This document shows positions 16,491-23,888 of a DNA stretch of 64,000 nt, one piece after another (position 1 is the first letter of the stretch; every line of letters starts with the position of its first letter). Made by a program: the position numbers and the translations under genes. The notes beneath the pieces were generated by a model. The model was not told the DNA's origin. It was given only the letters and a program-made list of their open reading frames with translations, and made no database searches. Source of the stretch: a virus. Location of the stretch: positions 62,001 through 126,000 of IMG/VR virus record IMGVR_UViG_3300020391_000003; one strand, written 5' to 3'.

Positions 16491-16703
16491 TTAATTTTTT
16501 ATTTTTTTATAAATCTTTTTTCTTTGTGAATCTGTAAGATTTTCGTATTGCATTTGAGCTTTTAATTTGGCAGTCATCTTTGCCCTGATTACAAATCGAT
16601 CTTTATTTTCTTGCATATATTTTTGGTACAAATAATCAAGCACGTCTTTACGCTCTTGTGGACTTAGCATATCATGATATACACTTTTTTGCAAAAATTT
16701 CAT
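16491..16703 (-). CDS. Small basic protein
   Basis: The 70-residue product MKFLQKSVYHDMLSPQERKD... is Lys/Arg-rich and helical. It is divergent from the gene at 16746, and its upstream region contains a TATAAT on the minus strand. Not recognised. Confidence 0.5.
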   Translation of the reverse strand: MKFLQKSVYHDMLSPQERKDVLDYLYQKYMQENKDRFVIRAKMTAKLKAQMQYENLTDSQRKKIYKKIKN

Positions 16704-16710
16704 TTATTGC

Positions 16711-16739
16711 TTTACATTATAAGTAAAATATGTTAAGAT
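16711..16739 (+). promoter_or_regulatory. Promoter with GTG leaderless start
   Basis: TTTACA and TAAGAT are 17 bases apart; the GTG at 16746 begins 6 bases after the -10, the same geometry as the ATG cases. Confidence 0.6.
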
Positions 16740-16745
16740 CATAAA

Positions 16746-16997
16746 GTGTCAAAAATAACCAAAGAATTAAAAAACGCCACCTTTATCTATGACGAAGAAA
16801 AGAAAACGTTCACAATTATGGAAGCGGATGGATTCAATGGACATATTGAGTTAAACAAAGTTTACGCTTTTGCTTTTATGCGTTTTGTTGTTCGAATGGC
16901 TCAAAGAAATTGGCTTAGATCAAATAAAAGTATTTCCAAAATAATTGAAGAAGAAGAACTTGAAGAAAATGATTCAAATCAATTAAATTTATTTTAA
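16746..16997 (+). CDS. Hypothetical protein
   Basis: The 83-residue product starts with GTG. A beta-like N-terminal half (NATFIYDEEKKTFTIMEADG) is followed by a helix and an acidic tail ending SNQLNLF, which resembles the sliding-clamp-binding Q-x-x-L-x-x-F motif (QLNLF). Clamp binding is inference from five residues. Confidence 0.5.
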   Translation: MSKITKELKNATFIYDEEKKTFTIMEADGFNGHIELNKVYAFAFMRFVVRMAQRNWLRSNKSISKIIEEEELEENDSNQLNLF

Positions 16998-17137
16998 TGA
17001 GTAAATATACATTAGATGTTTCCAAAGAAGAAATCATAGAAATTTATGTCAAAGAATGGGTACTAAATTGGTGCAAAAAGAACCATCCAGAAGTTTTCGA
17101 TAAAGCTAAAGCTTATATCACAGAAAATTTGAAATAA
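16997..17137 (+). CDS. Small hypothetical protein
   Basis: The 46-residue product MSKYTLDVSKEEIIEIYVKE... begins at a TAATG overlap with the previous stop. It is helical with one Cys. Not recognised. Confidence 0.45.
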   Translation: MSKYTLDVSKEEIIEIYVKEWVLNWCKKNHPEVFDKAKAYITENLK

Positions 17138-17216
17138 TATTTAAACTTGCGGCTAGTATTAATAAAGCCGAAATTTGTTTTATTGTTACACAATGAATCA
17201 TAAATTATTTTTATTT

Positions 17217-17807
17217 TTAGTTTTTTTTCTTTGCATGATATAAATCGTCCTTAATATCTTTAATAACTTTTTCAAGATAAGAAACTCTTTTATCTCTTGA
17301 TACAAAAGGAACAGACCAAAACTGACGAGTACGAAACCAAAGCCTCCAATTCCAGCCAAACACAAAAGAATATACTCCCATTATCAATCGCAACTTTACA
17401 GAGTTTGCATATAAAGTAAGAACTGGTAGCGCAGGAGCTCCGTGAGTTATATATGTTCTAACGATTCTATCTTTTAGCAGAGCGGATGGAAGCCCCATAG
17501 TCTTGGTGATAGACTTAAAATTATATGCAAATCCTGGAGTAAAAACTTCGTCAAAAAATACTTCAAGTTTTGGAGTGCAACGAAACCACCAAACAGGTGA
17601 TACAAAATAAATATGAGTTGACCAAGAAACATAATCTTTATATGTTTTTACTAAATCAGTATTCTCTCGCCTGAAATTTTCTTGGTACAATTCTATTGTT
17701 TTTATTTCAACTTTCTTGTTTTCCAAAATAGTTTTAATTGTTCTAAAAATTCCATCATAGCAGAAGGAATCTGTTTCGGGATGTCCGATTATTATTAGTG
17801 CTTTCAT
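17217..17807 (-). CDS. NAD(P)H:quinone oxidoreductase-like flavoprotein
   Basis: The 196-residue protein has a flavodoxin-like (Flavodoxin_2) fold: strand 1 then GHPETDSFCYDG (FMN/FAD phosphate loop), and YFVSPVWWFRCTPKLEVFFD with a following GFAYNF, a signature of the KefF/MdaB/NQO family (P-x-W/Y-W-x-x-x-P). It would reduce quinones by two electrons from NAD(P)H. The ATG lies 1 base after the SdhC-like stop, so it is the last gene of the minus-strand operon; a longer in-frame start would overlap that gene. The hydrophobic stretch near residue 150 may touch the membrane. Confidence 0.75.
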   Translation of the reverse strand: MKALIIIGHPETDSFCYDGIFRTIKTILENKKVEIKTIELYQENFRRENTDLVKTYKDYVSWSTHIYFVSPVWWFRCTPKLEVFFDEVFTPGFAYNFKSITKTMGLPSALLKDRIVRTYITHGAPALPVLTLYANSVKLRLIMGVYSFVFGWNWRLWFRTRQFWSVPFVSRDKRVSYLEKVIKDIKDDLYHAKKKN

Positions 17808-17808
17808 A

Positions 17809-18513
17809 TTAAAAAAGGTTGTTGTTAAATACTTCAATTAAACCAAATTTTTGTGTGACAACTGCAATAGGAATAATTGCAAAGCCAATAAAAATAATAT
17901 AAGCATACGCATAAGAAACTATTTCAAGTTTTGGTCTCATTGCCTCGGTACGCAATCCAAGAGATTGAAACGTACTTGAAACTCCGTGAACAAGATGCTT
18001 GCAAAGCAAAAACATTGCGAGAACATAAAAAATGCTTATCCATTCTTTTTTGAATCCATAAATCATCATAGCATAAACATCGTGAATTTGCTCACCATTG
18101 GGTGATCCAACTGTTGTCATAAGGTTATCGTATTCAGGATAAATAATGCGAATAGTATAATGAAACAAATGAAAGAAAATGAAAGCAAAAATAATAGAAC
18201 CACTTAGACCCATACGCAATGAATGCCATTTGCTTTTTTTGGTAACTTCTATTTTATTTTTAATTGGTCTTGCTTTTTTGTTTTCACGAATTAATGCCAC
18301 TGCTACGACAATATGAATAAACACACTTGCAAACAATATTAAACGAGAACCCCATAATATAGGCATCGGTAGATTTTGCAAAAAGTATGCGTATGCGTTA
18401 ATGGCATCTTGACCAATAAAAATCTGAAGATTGCCTGTCATATGCACAAATACAAATCCTACGAGAACAAGACCAGTAAGTGCCATTAGATATTTTTTAA
18501 TTAATGAATTCAT
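17809..18513 (-). CDS. sdhC: Succinate dehydrogenase cytochrome b558 subunit (SdhC-like)
   Basis: This 234-residue protein has five or six membrane segments and His at about 24, 67, 115, 118, 173 and 176. FVHMTGNLQIF and CKHLVHGVSSTFQSLG match the di-haem b558 subunit of succinate dehydrogenase / fumarate reductase found in Bacteroidota, Chlamydiae, Verrucomicrobia and relatives. It would bind haem b and anchor SdhA/SdhB, passing electrons to quinone. No SdhA or SdhB genes are in the window, so it would have to work with host subunits or replace the host one. It overlaps the upstream gene by ATGA. Confidence 0.82.
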   Translation of the reverse strand: MNSLIKKYLMALTGLVLVGFVFVHMTGNLQIFIGQDAINAYAYFLQNLPMPILWGSRLILFASVFIHIVVAVALIRENKKARPIKNKIEVTKKSKWHSLRMGLSGSIIFAFIFFHLFHYTIRIIYPEYDNLMTTVGSPNGEQIHDVYAMMIYGFKKEWISIFYVLAMFLLCKHLVHGVSSTFQSLGLRTEAMRPKLEIVSYAYAYIIFIGFAIIPIAVVTQKFGLIEVFNNNLF

Positions 18514-19331
18514 TCTGGTCTTTTGCCCAAAGGCTTGCCGTCTTGACCAATCTCACCCTTTCTTATTTTAGTGGCAGAAACTTCTTGAAGCTCTTTGCTT
18601 AGTTCAAGCTGTTCTATATTATAACCAACACCTCTGCCGTAAAATACGTCAGTAATATTGGGTAATTCTACTACTTTTATTTTATTACCAAATTCCAAAC
18701 AAGCCGCATGAATTTCTTGTTTAACTTTTTCAAAATCATAAGGATTACTTTCATCAGTTCCAGCAACATCCCTTAGAGCTATACAGCATTGACCTGTTCT
18801 TTTAATTGCTTCTGCGACCAAAGTCTTGTGTCCGACATGAAATGGCTGATATCGACCGATTAATAATGCAGTGGGAGCTTGATTATCCCATTTTTCTGTT
18901 TCATAAATATTCTTCAAAGCCTTTTCGCACCACTCTTCAGGAGTCCCCTCTCTAAGAATCAAGTCTTGATCATCCCATCTTTTGTCTTTTGTTGGGTCTT
19001 CAAAAAGTTTGTTTGTATCTGCATATCTACCTTCTTTAATTCTATCAACCCATATTACAAAATCAGCATTAAATGCTTCTCTAGCTTCTTCTGTTGGACA
19101 ACAAAAATCCGAAACAACATATCCTCCACCAAGAGCCGCCCAATCTGCAAGTTTGCCCATTCTTCTTGCATGCTCTATACGATCTTCAGCAGAAAATCCA
19201 AGGTCTTTATGTATTTCTTGTCTGACTGCATCAGCGTTAAACCATACAGCATTTAGTCGTGGCACTAATTTTTCTGCTAAAGTTGTTTTTCCAGAACCTG
19301 GCAACCCCATAATTAAAATCTTTCTTTTCAT
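18510..19331 (-). CDS. Kinase-nucleotidyltransferase fusion (APS-kinase-like plus NMNAT-like)
   Basis: The 273-residue protein has two domains. Residues 1-150 have P-loop GLPGSGKT (9-16), FNADAVRQEIHKDLGFSAED and GYVVSDFCCPTEEARE, strongly resembling adenylylsulfate kinase. Residues 150-273 have LIGRYQPFHVGHKTL (the H-x-G-H nucleotidyltransferase motif of NMN adenylyltransferases) and EVSATKIRKGE (the S-x-T-x-I-R motif). NadR joins the same kinds of domain in the opposite order. Possible jobs are NAD synthesis or PAPS supply; the ATP-sulfurylase motif is not seen, so NMN adenylyltransferase is favoured for the C-terminal half. First gene of a three-gene minus-strand operon. Confidence 0.7.
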   Translation of the reverse strand: MKRKILIMGLPGSGKTTLAEKLVPRLNAVWFNADAVRQEIHKDLGFSAEDRIEHARRMGKLADWAALGGGYVVSDFCCPTEEAREAFNADFVIWVDRIKEGRYADTNKLFEDPTKDKRWDDQDLILREGTPEEWCEKALKNIYETEKWDNQAPTALLIGRYQPFHVGHKTLVAEAIKRTGQCCIALRDVAGTDESNPYDFEKVKQEIHAACLEFGNKIKVVELPNITDVFYGRGVGYNIEQLELSKELQEVSATKIRKGEIGQDGKPLGKRPE

Positions 19332-19336
19332 TGACT

Positions 19337-19365
19337 ATTTTACACTTTGTTGAATACATATTCAA
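19337..19365 (-). promoter_or_regulatory. Promoter of the minus-strand redox operon
   Basis: On the minus strand TTGAAT and TAAAAT are 17 bases apart; the ATG (19331) begins 5 bases after the -10. Its -35 shares the palindrome at 19350-19365 with the divergent tRNA promoter. Confidence 0.65.
19350..19365. promoter_or_regulatory. Palindrome shared by divergent -35 boxes
   Basis: TTGAATACATATTCAA has two 7-base arms (TTGAATA / TATTCAA) around a 2-base centre. Each arm holds one of the two divergent -35 boxes, so any protein bound here would block both promoters. It may also simply be a side effect of two facing TTGAAT boxes. Confidence 0.5.
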
Positions 19366-19377
19366 ATTTATTATTAT
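19350..19377 (+). promoter_or_regulatory. Promoter of tRNA-Thr and pyrophosphatase
   Basis: TTGAAT and TATTAT are 16 bases apart; the tRNA begins 8 bases after the -10. Confidence 0.6.
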
Positions 19378-19385
19378 AAATAATA

Positions 19386-19462
19386 TGCCACCTTAGCTCA
19401 GTTGGTAGAGCACCTCACTTGTAATGAGGATGTCGTCAGTTCGACTCTGACAGGTGGCTCCA
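19386..19462 (+). tRNA. tRNA-Thr (anticodon TGT)
   Basis: The sequence folds as a complete cloverleaf: acceptor stem GCCACCT/AGGTGGC, D loop with AGTTGGTAGA, anticodon stem CCTCA/TGAGG with loop CTTGTAA giving anticodon TGT (reads ACA), T stem with TTCGACT loop, and discriminator T followed by an encoded CCA. ACA is a frequent codon in these AT-rich genes, so it would help translation of phage messages. The pyrophosphatase ATG lies 6 bases after CCA. Confidence 0.96.
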
Positions 19463-19468
19463 TTTTAC

Positions 19469-19981
19469 ATGAACTTATACAATATACCCATACATCAAAA
19501 ATCGCCAAATATAGTTAATGCTATCGTAGAAATACCAAAAGGTACTAGCGTCAAATATGAATACGATAAAGACTTTGGAGTTTTTAAATATGACAGAAGT
19601 CTTACTTCTGCAATGACATATCCATGTAGTTATGGATATATTCCAAGTACATTAGGAGAAGACGGTGATCCTCTTGATTTTTTGGTTTATAATTCTACTC
19701 CTATTGACCGAGCTACTTTAGTTGAATGCAAGGTAATTGGAATTCTTGATATGGAAGATGATGGAGAAAAAGACTATAAAATACTTGGAGTACCTACTTC
19801 TCATGTTCGCAGACATTACAGTTTAAAAAGTATTGATCCAATGTTTCTTAAAATAGCTTCAAACTTTTTTGCACACTATAAAGATTTAAGCAAAAAACAA
19901 GTTAAAGTTTTTGATTGGCATGAAAAAGATCATGCTCAAAAAATAATCAATGAAGCAATACAGAGAACACCCACCGATTAA
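19469..19981 (+). CDS. ppa: Soluble inorganic pyrophosphatase (family I)
   Basis: The 170-residue protein has the family signature EDGDPLDFLVYN (three Asp of the active site), an early NAIVEIPKGTSVKYEYD and YPCSYGYIPSTLG, and KDYKILGVP. Length matches bacterial PpA (about 175). It splits pyrophosphate released by DNA synthesis and by nucleotidyltransferases such as the one encoded divergently. The chosen ATG lies 6 bases after the tRNA CCA; an upstream in-frame start would lie inside the tRNA. Phage copies of this gene are uncommon. Confidence 0.9.
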   Translation: MNLYNIPIHQKSPNIVNAIVEIPKGTSVKYEYDKDFGVFKYDRSLTSAMTYPCSYGYIPSTLGEDGDPLDFLVYNSTPIDRATLVECKVIGILDMEDDGEKDYKILGVPTSHVRRHYSLKSIDPMFLKIASNFFAHYKDLSKKQVKVFDWHEKDHAQKIINEAIQRTPTD

Positions 19982-20061
19982 TCAACAAAATCGGGCAAGT
20001 GAAAAGTATCGTCCTCTTCTTCGTCTATTAAATATAAGCTCATACCAAGATATCGATACAT
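19978..20061 (-). CDS. Very small acidic ORF
   Basis: A 27-codon minus-strand frame with ATG (M-Y-R-Y-L-G-M...) and an acidic C-terminus (LIDEEEDDTFHLPDFVD). It overlaps the pyrophosphatase stop by 4 bases and fills the gap before the next promoter. The ordered composition hints at coding, but the evidence is slight. Confidence 0.25.
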   Translation of the reverse strand: MYRYLGMSLYLIDEEEDDTFHLPDFVD

Positions 20062-20083
20062 TACACAATTTGGATCTTTATTC

Positions 20084-20112
20084 TTGACAAATATAACTTA
20101 TTCTGATAGACT
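20084..20112 (+). promoter_or_regulatory. Promoter, leaderless type
   Basis: TTGACA and TAGACT are 17 bases apart; the ATG at 20119 begins 6 bases after the -10. Confidence 0.75.
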
Positions 20113-20118
20113 ATATCA

Positions 20119-20433
20119 ATGAGTAAAAAATCAGATCCATTTTACGATGAAGAGCTAGATAGTGTTTGCCCTATTACAAATAAAGAGGTAATAGATGATT
20201 GCCACATCACCATTGAGTTTGGATATGGAAGTGATTTAGACATGACCACATATAGCTTCTCTCCTGTTCACGATGAAGTTGGCAAGAAGGTTATTAAATA
20301 TATTGAATCTCTTATGCCAAAAGGTCATGTTGTACAAGAGTTTGCAACAAATGTGATGGATGACCTCTTTGATTCCGATTCAGCTTTTCGTTATTGGTCT
20401 GATGAAGATAAAAAAAATCATGGGCTTGAATGA
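20119..20433 (+). CDS. Hypothetical acidic protein
   Basis: The 104-residue product MSKKSDPFYDEELDSVCPIT... is acidic, with a strand-rich centre (CHITIEFGYGSDLDMTTYSF) followed by a helical C-terminus. It resembles small phage proteins of unknown role. The next gene overlaps by ATGA. Confidence 0.55.
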   Translation: MSKKSDPFYDEELDSVCPITNKEVIDDCHITIEFGYGSDLDMTTYSFSPVHDEVGKKVIKYIESLMPKGHVVQEFATNVMDDLFDSDSAFRYWSDEDKKNHGLE

Positions 20434-20615
20434 GACCTTGGAAGGATTGTAATACATTAGGAAAATGTATGATTATTTGCAGTGTAATAAATGTTATTGT
20501 TGCAATTAAATTAGCTACTATTCCAAGTTATTTTTCTATATTTAGTATTATTATGGGTGCTTATTGTGGAATGATGACATATTCCAAAAAATGCACCAAA
20601 GATGACAAAGCATAA
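20430..20615 (+). CDS. Small two-pass membrane protein
   Basis: The 61-residue product has two hydrophobic segments (MIICSVINVIVAIKLATI and FSIFSIIMGAYCGMMTY). It overlaps both neighbours. Function unknown. Confidence 0.5.
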   Translation: MRPWKDCNTLGKCMIICSVINVIVAIKLATIPSYFSIFSIIMGAYCGMMTYSKKCTKDDKA

Positions 20616-21126
20616 TTCAAATACATTGTTCAGGGGTCATAGCATGATCAATGGCATGATTAAAGATATTCTTGCATACTTTCAATCTCCTGTTTGGACA
20701 GAAGAAGATGAAGATTTAAAGTTGGAAATATTTTCTTCAATTATTGTGCAAAATAAATGTTGGTATTGTGGGGTTGGAGAACTAAAAGATAATGATCATT
20801 TTATACCAACCAATGGGAGATTGTTTGATCCGCCAATGTTTGGGCTTGAGCATGAAGGAAATATCATACCATCTTGCAAAATATGCAATGCAAATAAAAG
20901 CAATAAGCATCCTTTGCTTTGGTTAAAGAAAGGGAGAGTCACAAAAGGTAAAGAATTTCAATTTCCTACCAAAAGAATAGAATGCTTTGAATTATTTTTT
21001 GATATTTTTAAGGATAAATTAATTGCAGATTCTGAATTAACAAATATAATAATAGAACAAGCAATACCAAAGTGTGAAAAACAAACAAAAGAATTAGCAA
21101 ATTTTGAAGAATGGATAAAATTATAA
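20602..21126 (+). CDS. HNH endonuclease
   Basis: The 174-residue protein has an HNH core: KCWYCGVGELKDNDHFIP (zinc Cys pair and catalytic His), then GNIIPSCKICNANKSNKHP (the N and second Cys pair). The arrangement C-x-x-C...D-H...N-x-x-x-x-C-x-x-C-N-x-x-K is typical. It may be a free-standing homing nuclease or a host-DNA-degrading enzyme. It overlaps the previous gene by 14 bases; an internal ATG (20644) is an alternative start. Confidence 0.82.
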   Translation: MTKHNSNTLFRGHSMINGMIKDILAYFQSPVWTEEDEDLKLEIFSSIIVQNKCWYCGVGELKDNDHFIPTNGRLFDPPMFGLEHEGNIIPSCKICNANKSNKHPLLWLKKGRVTKGKEFQFPTKRIECFELFFDIFKDKLIADSELTNIIIEQAIPKCEKQTKELANFEEWIKL

Positions 21127-21127
21127 T

Positions 21128-21457
21128 ATGTGGAATTATAGAATAATCAAAAAAGATGAAGTTTACGAACTTCGTGAAGCATACTACAATGACAATAAAG
21201 AGATTTTCGCTATATGTGAATTTGCGGAAATTACAGGAGAAAGCCCTGAAGATATTATTGAATCTTTAAAATATATGCTTGATGATGCTGTGAAATATAA
21301 AGATATGGTTTTAGAAGATGGAAAAATTGAATTTGCTTCTATGTGTGATGATGAAGATTTAGAAGAAATAACTTTTGAAGAATTACAAGAGTCAATAAGT
21401 GGAATAAATATGCCTCCACTTGACTGGACTGATCCTGATGTTGAAGTCAACGACTGA
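21128..21457 (+). CDS. Hypothetical acidic protein
   Basis: The 109-residue product starts MWNYRIIKKDEVYELREAYY, a pattern common in small phage and plasmid proteins (W-x-Y-R-I/V-x-x-x...Y-x-L/I-x-E-V/A-Y-Y), followed by ESPEDIIESLKYMLDDA and an acidic tail. It starts one base after the HNH stop. Function unknown. Confidence 0.6.
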   Translation: MWNYRIIKKDEVYELREAYYNDNKEIFAICEFAEITGESPEDIIESLKYMLDDAVKYKDMVLEDGKIEFASMCDDEDLEEITFEELQESISGINMPPLDWTDPDVEVND

Positions 21458-21558
21458 GATAATCAAAAGCAAAAATTATTATACCTAAATAAAAGATCAT
21501 TTTTGCCATCTCCCATAATTCCACATAAAAATCCATTAGATTAACTTACACAAAAGAC

Positions 21559-21587
21559 TTGACATCTTTTGTCTTTCGTGCTAAAAT
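21559..21587 (+). promoter_or_regulatory. Promoter of the UV endonuclease gene
   Basis: TTGACA and TAAAAT are 17 bases apart; the ATG at 21595 begins 7 bases after the -10 and excludes an in-frame start at 21559 that lies inside the promoter. Confidence 0.8.
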
Positions 21588-21594
21588 GAACTCT

Positions 21595-22632
21595 ATGAAC
21601 GAAACAATACTAGGCTTAACTTGCATCAGTGAACAACTGAAAGACAAAGACAAGAAAAAATACTCTTTTCAAACTATGACTCGCAAGAGATTTAACGATC
21701 TTTGTGTAAAAGAAAGCAGAGATGAAGCCATTGATCAACTTTCTGAAAGGATTATTCACAATATTCGCACGACTCAGTACATTTTGCGTCATTGCATTAC
21801 AAATAACATTGTTCACTATCGTCTTAGTTCTGCTTTGTTTCCTCTTCTTACTGATTCAACTCTCGATCTCTCTCTTGAGTCTTTGCCGAATTATTCCACG
21901 ATTAAACACGAACTAAGATTTGCGGGGCTTATTGCTTTTTCTTTTAAAATGTCTATCAGTATTCATCCCGATCAGTTTAATGTTCTTGCATCTACAAACG
22001 AAATGTCTGTTGCAAAAAGCATCAAAGAACTTAATTTTCAGTCTGATATTATGGACATGATGGGTCTACCTCAAGATCATACTGCCCCTATGAATATTCA
22101 TATCAATGGTACTCCTCCCGAAATAGAATCAAAAGATGATCCTGATGTAGTGAAAAATGTTAGAATAAAAGAAATGGCAGAAAGATTTTATAATAACCTT
22201 ATGCGTTGTCAGCCAGGAGTATTCAATCGCTTGACCATCGAAAATGAAGATAAAGGTTTTTGGAATGTAGACAACATTATTAAATTTAGTGAATATATTT
22301 TCAAAAAATATGGGTTTAACCTTCCAATCTGTTATGACAACTTACATGACTTTTGCAATCCGTCCGAAGAACTTAGCACTTCATTTCAAGCAGAAAGATG
22401 TGCGTATACATGGGTAAACCCACTCAAGCAAGATGACCACTTTGTTGCTCCTGTGTTTCATTGGTCAGAGGGTAAACCCGAAAAGCCAAGGGCACACGCA
22501 GATTATTTTGCACTAGGAAATTTTCCACCGCATATCGCTATTGATCCTAAAAAACCTGTTAAATGGGAATGCGAAGTTAAGCAAAAAGACAAAGCGATTT
22601 CATTGTTGAAAAAAAATTTACAAAAAGTATGA
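21595..22632 (+). CDS. uvsE: UV damage endonuclease (UvsE/UVDE)
   Basis: The 345-residue TIM-barrel protein shows the UVDE motifs: NIVHYRLSSALFPLLTD, MSISIHPDQFNVLAS, MNIHINGTPPE, LTIENEDKGF and FHWSEGKPEKPRAHADYF, with the conserved metal-binding His, Glu and Asp residues. It nicks DNA 5' of UV photoproducts, starting an alternative excision repair. Length and motif order are as in bacterial UvsE. The phage probably uses it to repair its own genome in sunlit water. The next small gene overlaps by ATGA. Confidence 0.92.
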   Translation: MNETILGLTCISEQLKDKDKKKYSFQTMTRKRFNDLCVKESRDEAIDQLSERIIHNIRTTQYILRHCITNNIVHYRLSSALFPLLTDSTLDLSLESLPNYSTIKHELRFAGLIAFSFKMSISIHPDQFNVLASTNEMSVAKSIKELNFQSDIMDMMGLPQDHTAPMNIHINGTPPEIESKDDPDVVKNVRIKEMAERFYNNLMRCQPGVFNRLTIENEDKGFWNVDNIIKFSEYIFKKYGFNLPICYDNLHDFCNPSEELSTSFQAERCAYTWVNPLKQDDHFVAPVFHWSEGKPEKPRAHADYFALGNFPPHIAIDPKKPVKWECEVKQKDKAISLLKKNLQKV

Positions 22633-22772
22633 GCAAAAAATCCTCAAATAATCAAAACGGAAAAGGTTCATCTCCTAGAAACAATAATTCTAAAAAATTT
22701 CAAGATAATTATTCCAAAATAAAATGGAGCAAAATAAAGAAAAAACTTGATAAAGCTAAAGATAACCCGTAA
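22629..22772 (+). CDS. Small basic, low-complexity protein
   Basis: The 47-residue product MSKKSSNNQNGKGSSPRNNN... is Asn/Ser/Lys-rich, then KIKWSKIKKKLDKAKD. It overlaps the UV endonuclease stop by ATGA. Probably disordered and nucleic-acid-binding; not recognised. Confidence 0.45.
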   Translation: MSKKSSNNQNGKGSSPRNNNSKKFQDNYSKIKWSKIKKKLDKAKDNP

Positions 22773-22817
22773 GATAATTAATTGCGTGTAAATTAAATAT
22801 CACAAACCCCTAAAACA

Positions 22818-23156
22818 ATGAAAAAAATAATAACCATAACATTCCTAGCATTATCGCTTTTTCCTTCCTGTTTGCAATCAAATAAAGATTTAAGCATAGA
22901 AACCGAAGAGCCTATTTCAACTCCCAGAAGTCCGCAACTACAAAAAGAAATAGACGAGCTTTTAGCAAAAGACGCAGAAAATAAAAAGCTAGAAAAAGAA
23001 TATTTAGAACAAATAAGAATCGCACAAGAAAATAATGATACAGAAGCGTTTGAATTTTTCTTTCAAGAATATATTGATGTTGAAAGATTATCCATCCCTG
23101 AAGAATTAAAAAAAGAACCAAATTATGTTGAAGGCGGTGTTAATTTAAAATATTAA
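22818..23156 (+). CDS. Lipoprotein, paralogue of the one at 10490
   Basis: The 112-residue product has a signal sequence (KKIITITFLALSLF) and lipobox FPSC (Cys about residue 18). A long helix (LQKEIDELLAKDAENKKLEK) follows, then NNDTEAFEFFFQEYI, nearly identical in pattern to NDDTEAFYFFWSEYI of the lipoprotein at 10490-10726. Probably anchored in the inner leaflet of the outer membrane or at the cell surface. Role unknown. Confidence 0.65.
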   Translation: MKKIITITFLALSLFPSCLQSNKDLSIETEEPISTPRSPQLQKEIDELLAKDAENKKLEKEYLEQIRIAQENNDTEAFEFFFQEYIDVERLSIPEELKKEPNYVEGGVNLKY

Positions 23157-23698
23157 TGTCAAGAAAGAAGCACGAATTAAAAACCCAAATAATAACAGGT
23201 AAAATTTATAAAGATCATAAACAGGGTAAGGATAAATCTTTTTATGATCAGTTTTTCAATACCAAGCCAACAGAATATACAAGAAAAGATATAGGATTAT
23301 TTTTAGTTTGGATATGGGGCTTTATTCTTGGCTTTCCTTTCGGACTAGGCTTTTTCGCAAGCAAATCAACAGATACTCTTTCTACACTTTTATCAATCTT
23401 TGGAGTAAGCACCATGCTTTTTCTTTGGATTAGTTTGTGGATCATCGGCAAACAAAAACATTACTTTCAACAAATTTTTGATTCATTTGATTATACTTAT
23501 CATCCTTCTACTTTTGATAAGGTTGATGATTTAAGATTCTTTCAAATAGAAGAAAAAATGGCTATGGCTAGAGCAAATAACGACATTGAAAAAGTAACAG
23601 AATACAGATACAATATCAAACAAATTGCACTTAATGGTCAACTTTCAAAAGAAACTAGAGAATATATAAAAGAAAAATATTATTATTTAGTAAAATGA
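23156..23698 (+). CDS. Two-pass membrane protein
   Basis: The 180-residue product has a basic N-terminus, two membrane segments (LFLVWIWGFILGFPFGLGFF and LSIFGVSTMLFLWISLWIIG) and a C-terminal soluble domain of about 75 residues with helices. It overlaps both the lipoprotein gene (1 base) and the next gene (ATGA), so these three form a small membrane cluster. Function unknown. Confidence 0.55.
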   Translation: MSRKKHELKTQIITGKIYKDHKQGKDKSFYDQFFNTKPTEYTRKDIGLFLVWIWGFILGFPFGLGFFASKSTDTLSTLLSIFGVSTMLFLWISLWIIGKQKHYFQQIFDSFDYTYHPSTFDKVDDLRFFQIEEKMAMARANNDIEKVTEYRYNIKQIALNGQLSKETREYIKEKYYYLVK

Positions 23699-23886
23699 AA
23701 AAACTTTGGTTGATATGGGCAAGAACTTTAGATCATCGTGTCGGAAAAAATGATGAAGACCAACCAGATATTCCCATCCTGACATTGAAACAAGCTCAGG
23801 TGAGTTTGTTAATTAGAACAATTATTGTCTTGACAAACATGGCAACCTGTGGTATGATTATGGCTAATATTATTAAAAACTGGTAA
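23695..23886 (+). CDS. Small single-pass membrane protein
   Basis: The 63-residue product has a charged N-terminal half and a hydrophobic segment (SLLIRTIIVLTNMATCGMIM) at the C-terminal end. A TTGACA-TATGAT pair with 17-base spacing (23831-23859) lies inside it and may drive the next gene. Confidence 0.5.
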   Translation: MKKLWLIWARTLDHRVGKNDEDQPDIPILTLKQAQVSLLIRTIIVLTNMATCGMIMANIIKNW

Positions 23887-23888
23887 AT

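Noticed and set aside
23831-23859. TTGACA-17-TATGAT promoter inside the 23695 gene
   Set aside because: Not listed as a promoter: the nearest ATG is only one base after the -10, and the next gene is 29 bases further, so its use is uncertain.
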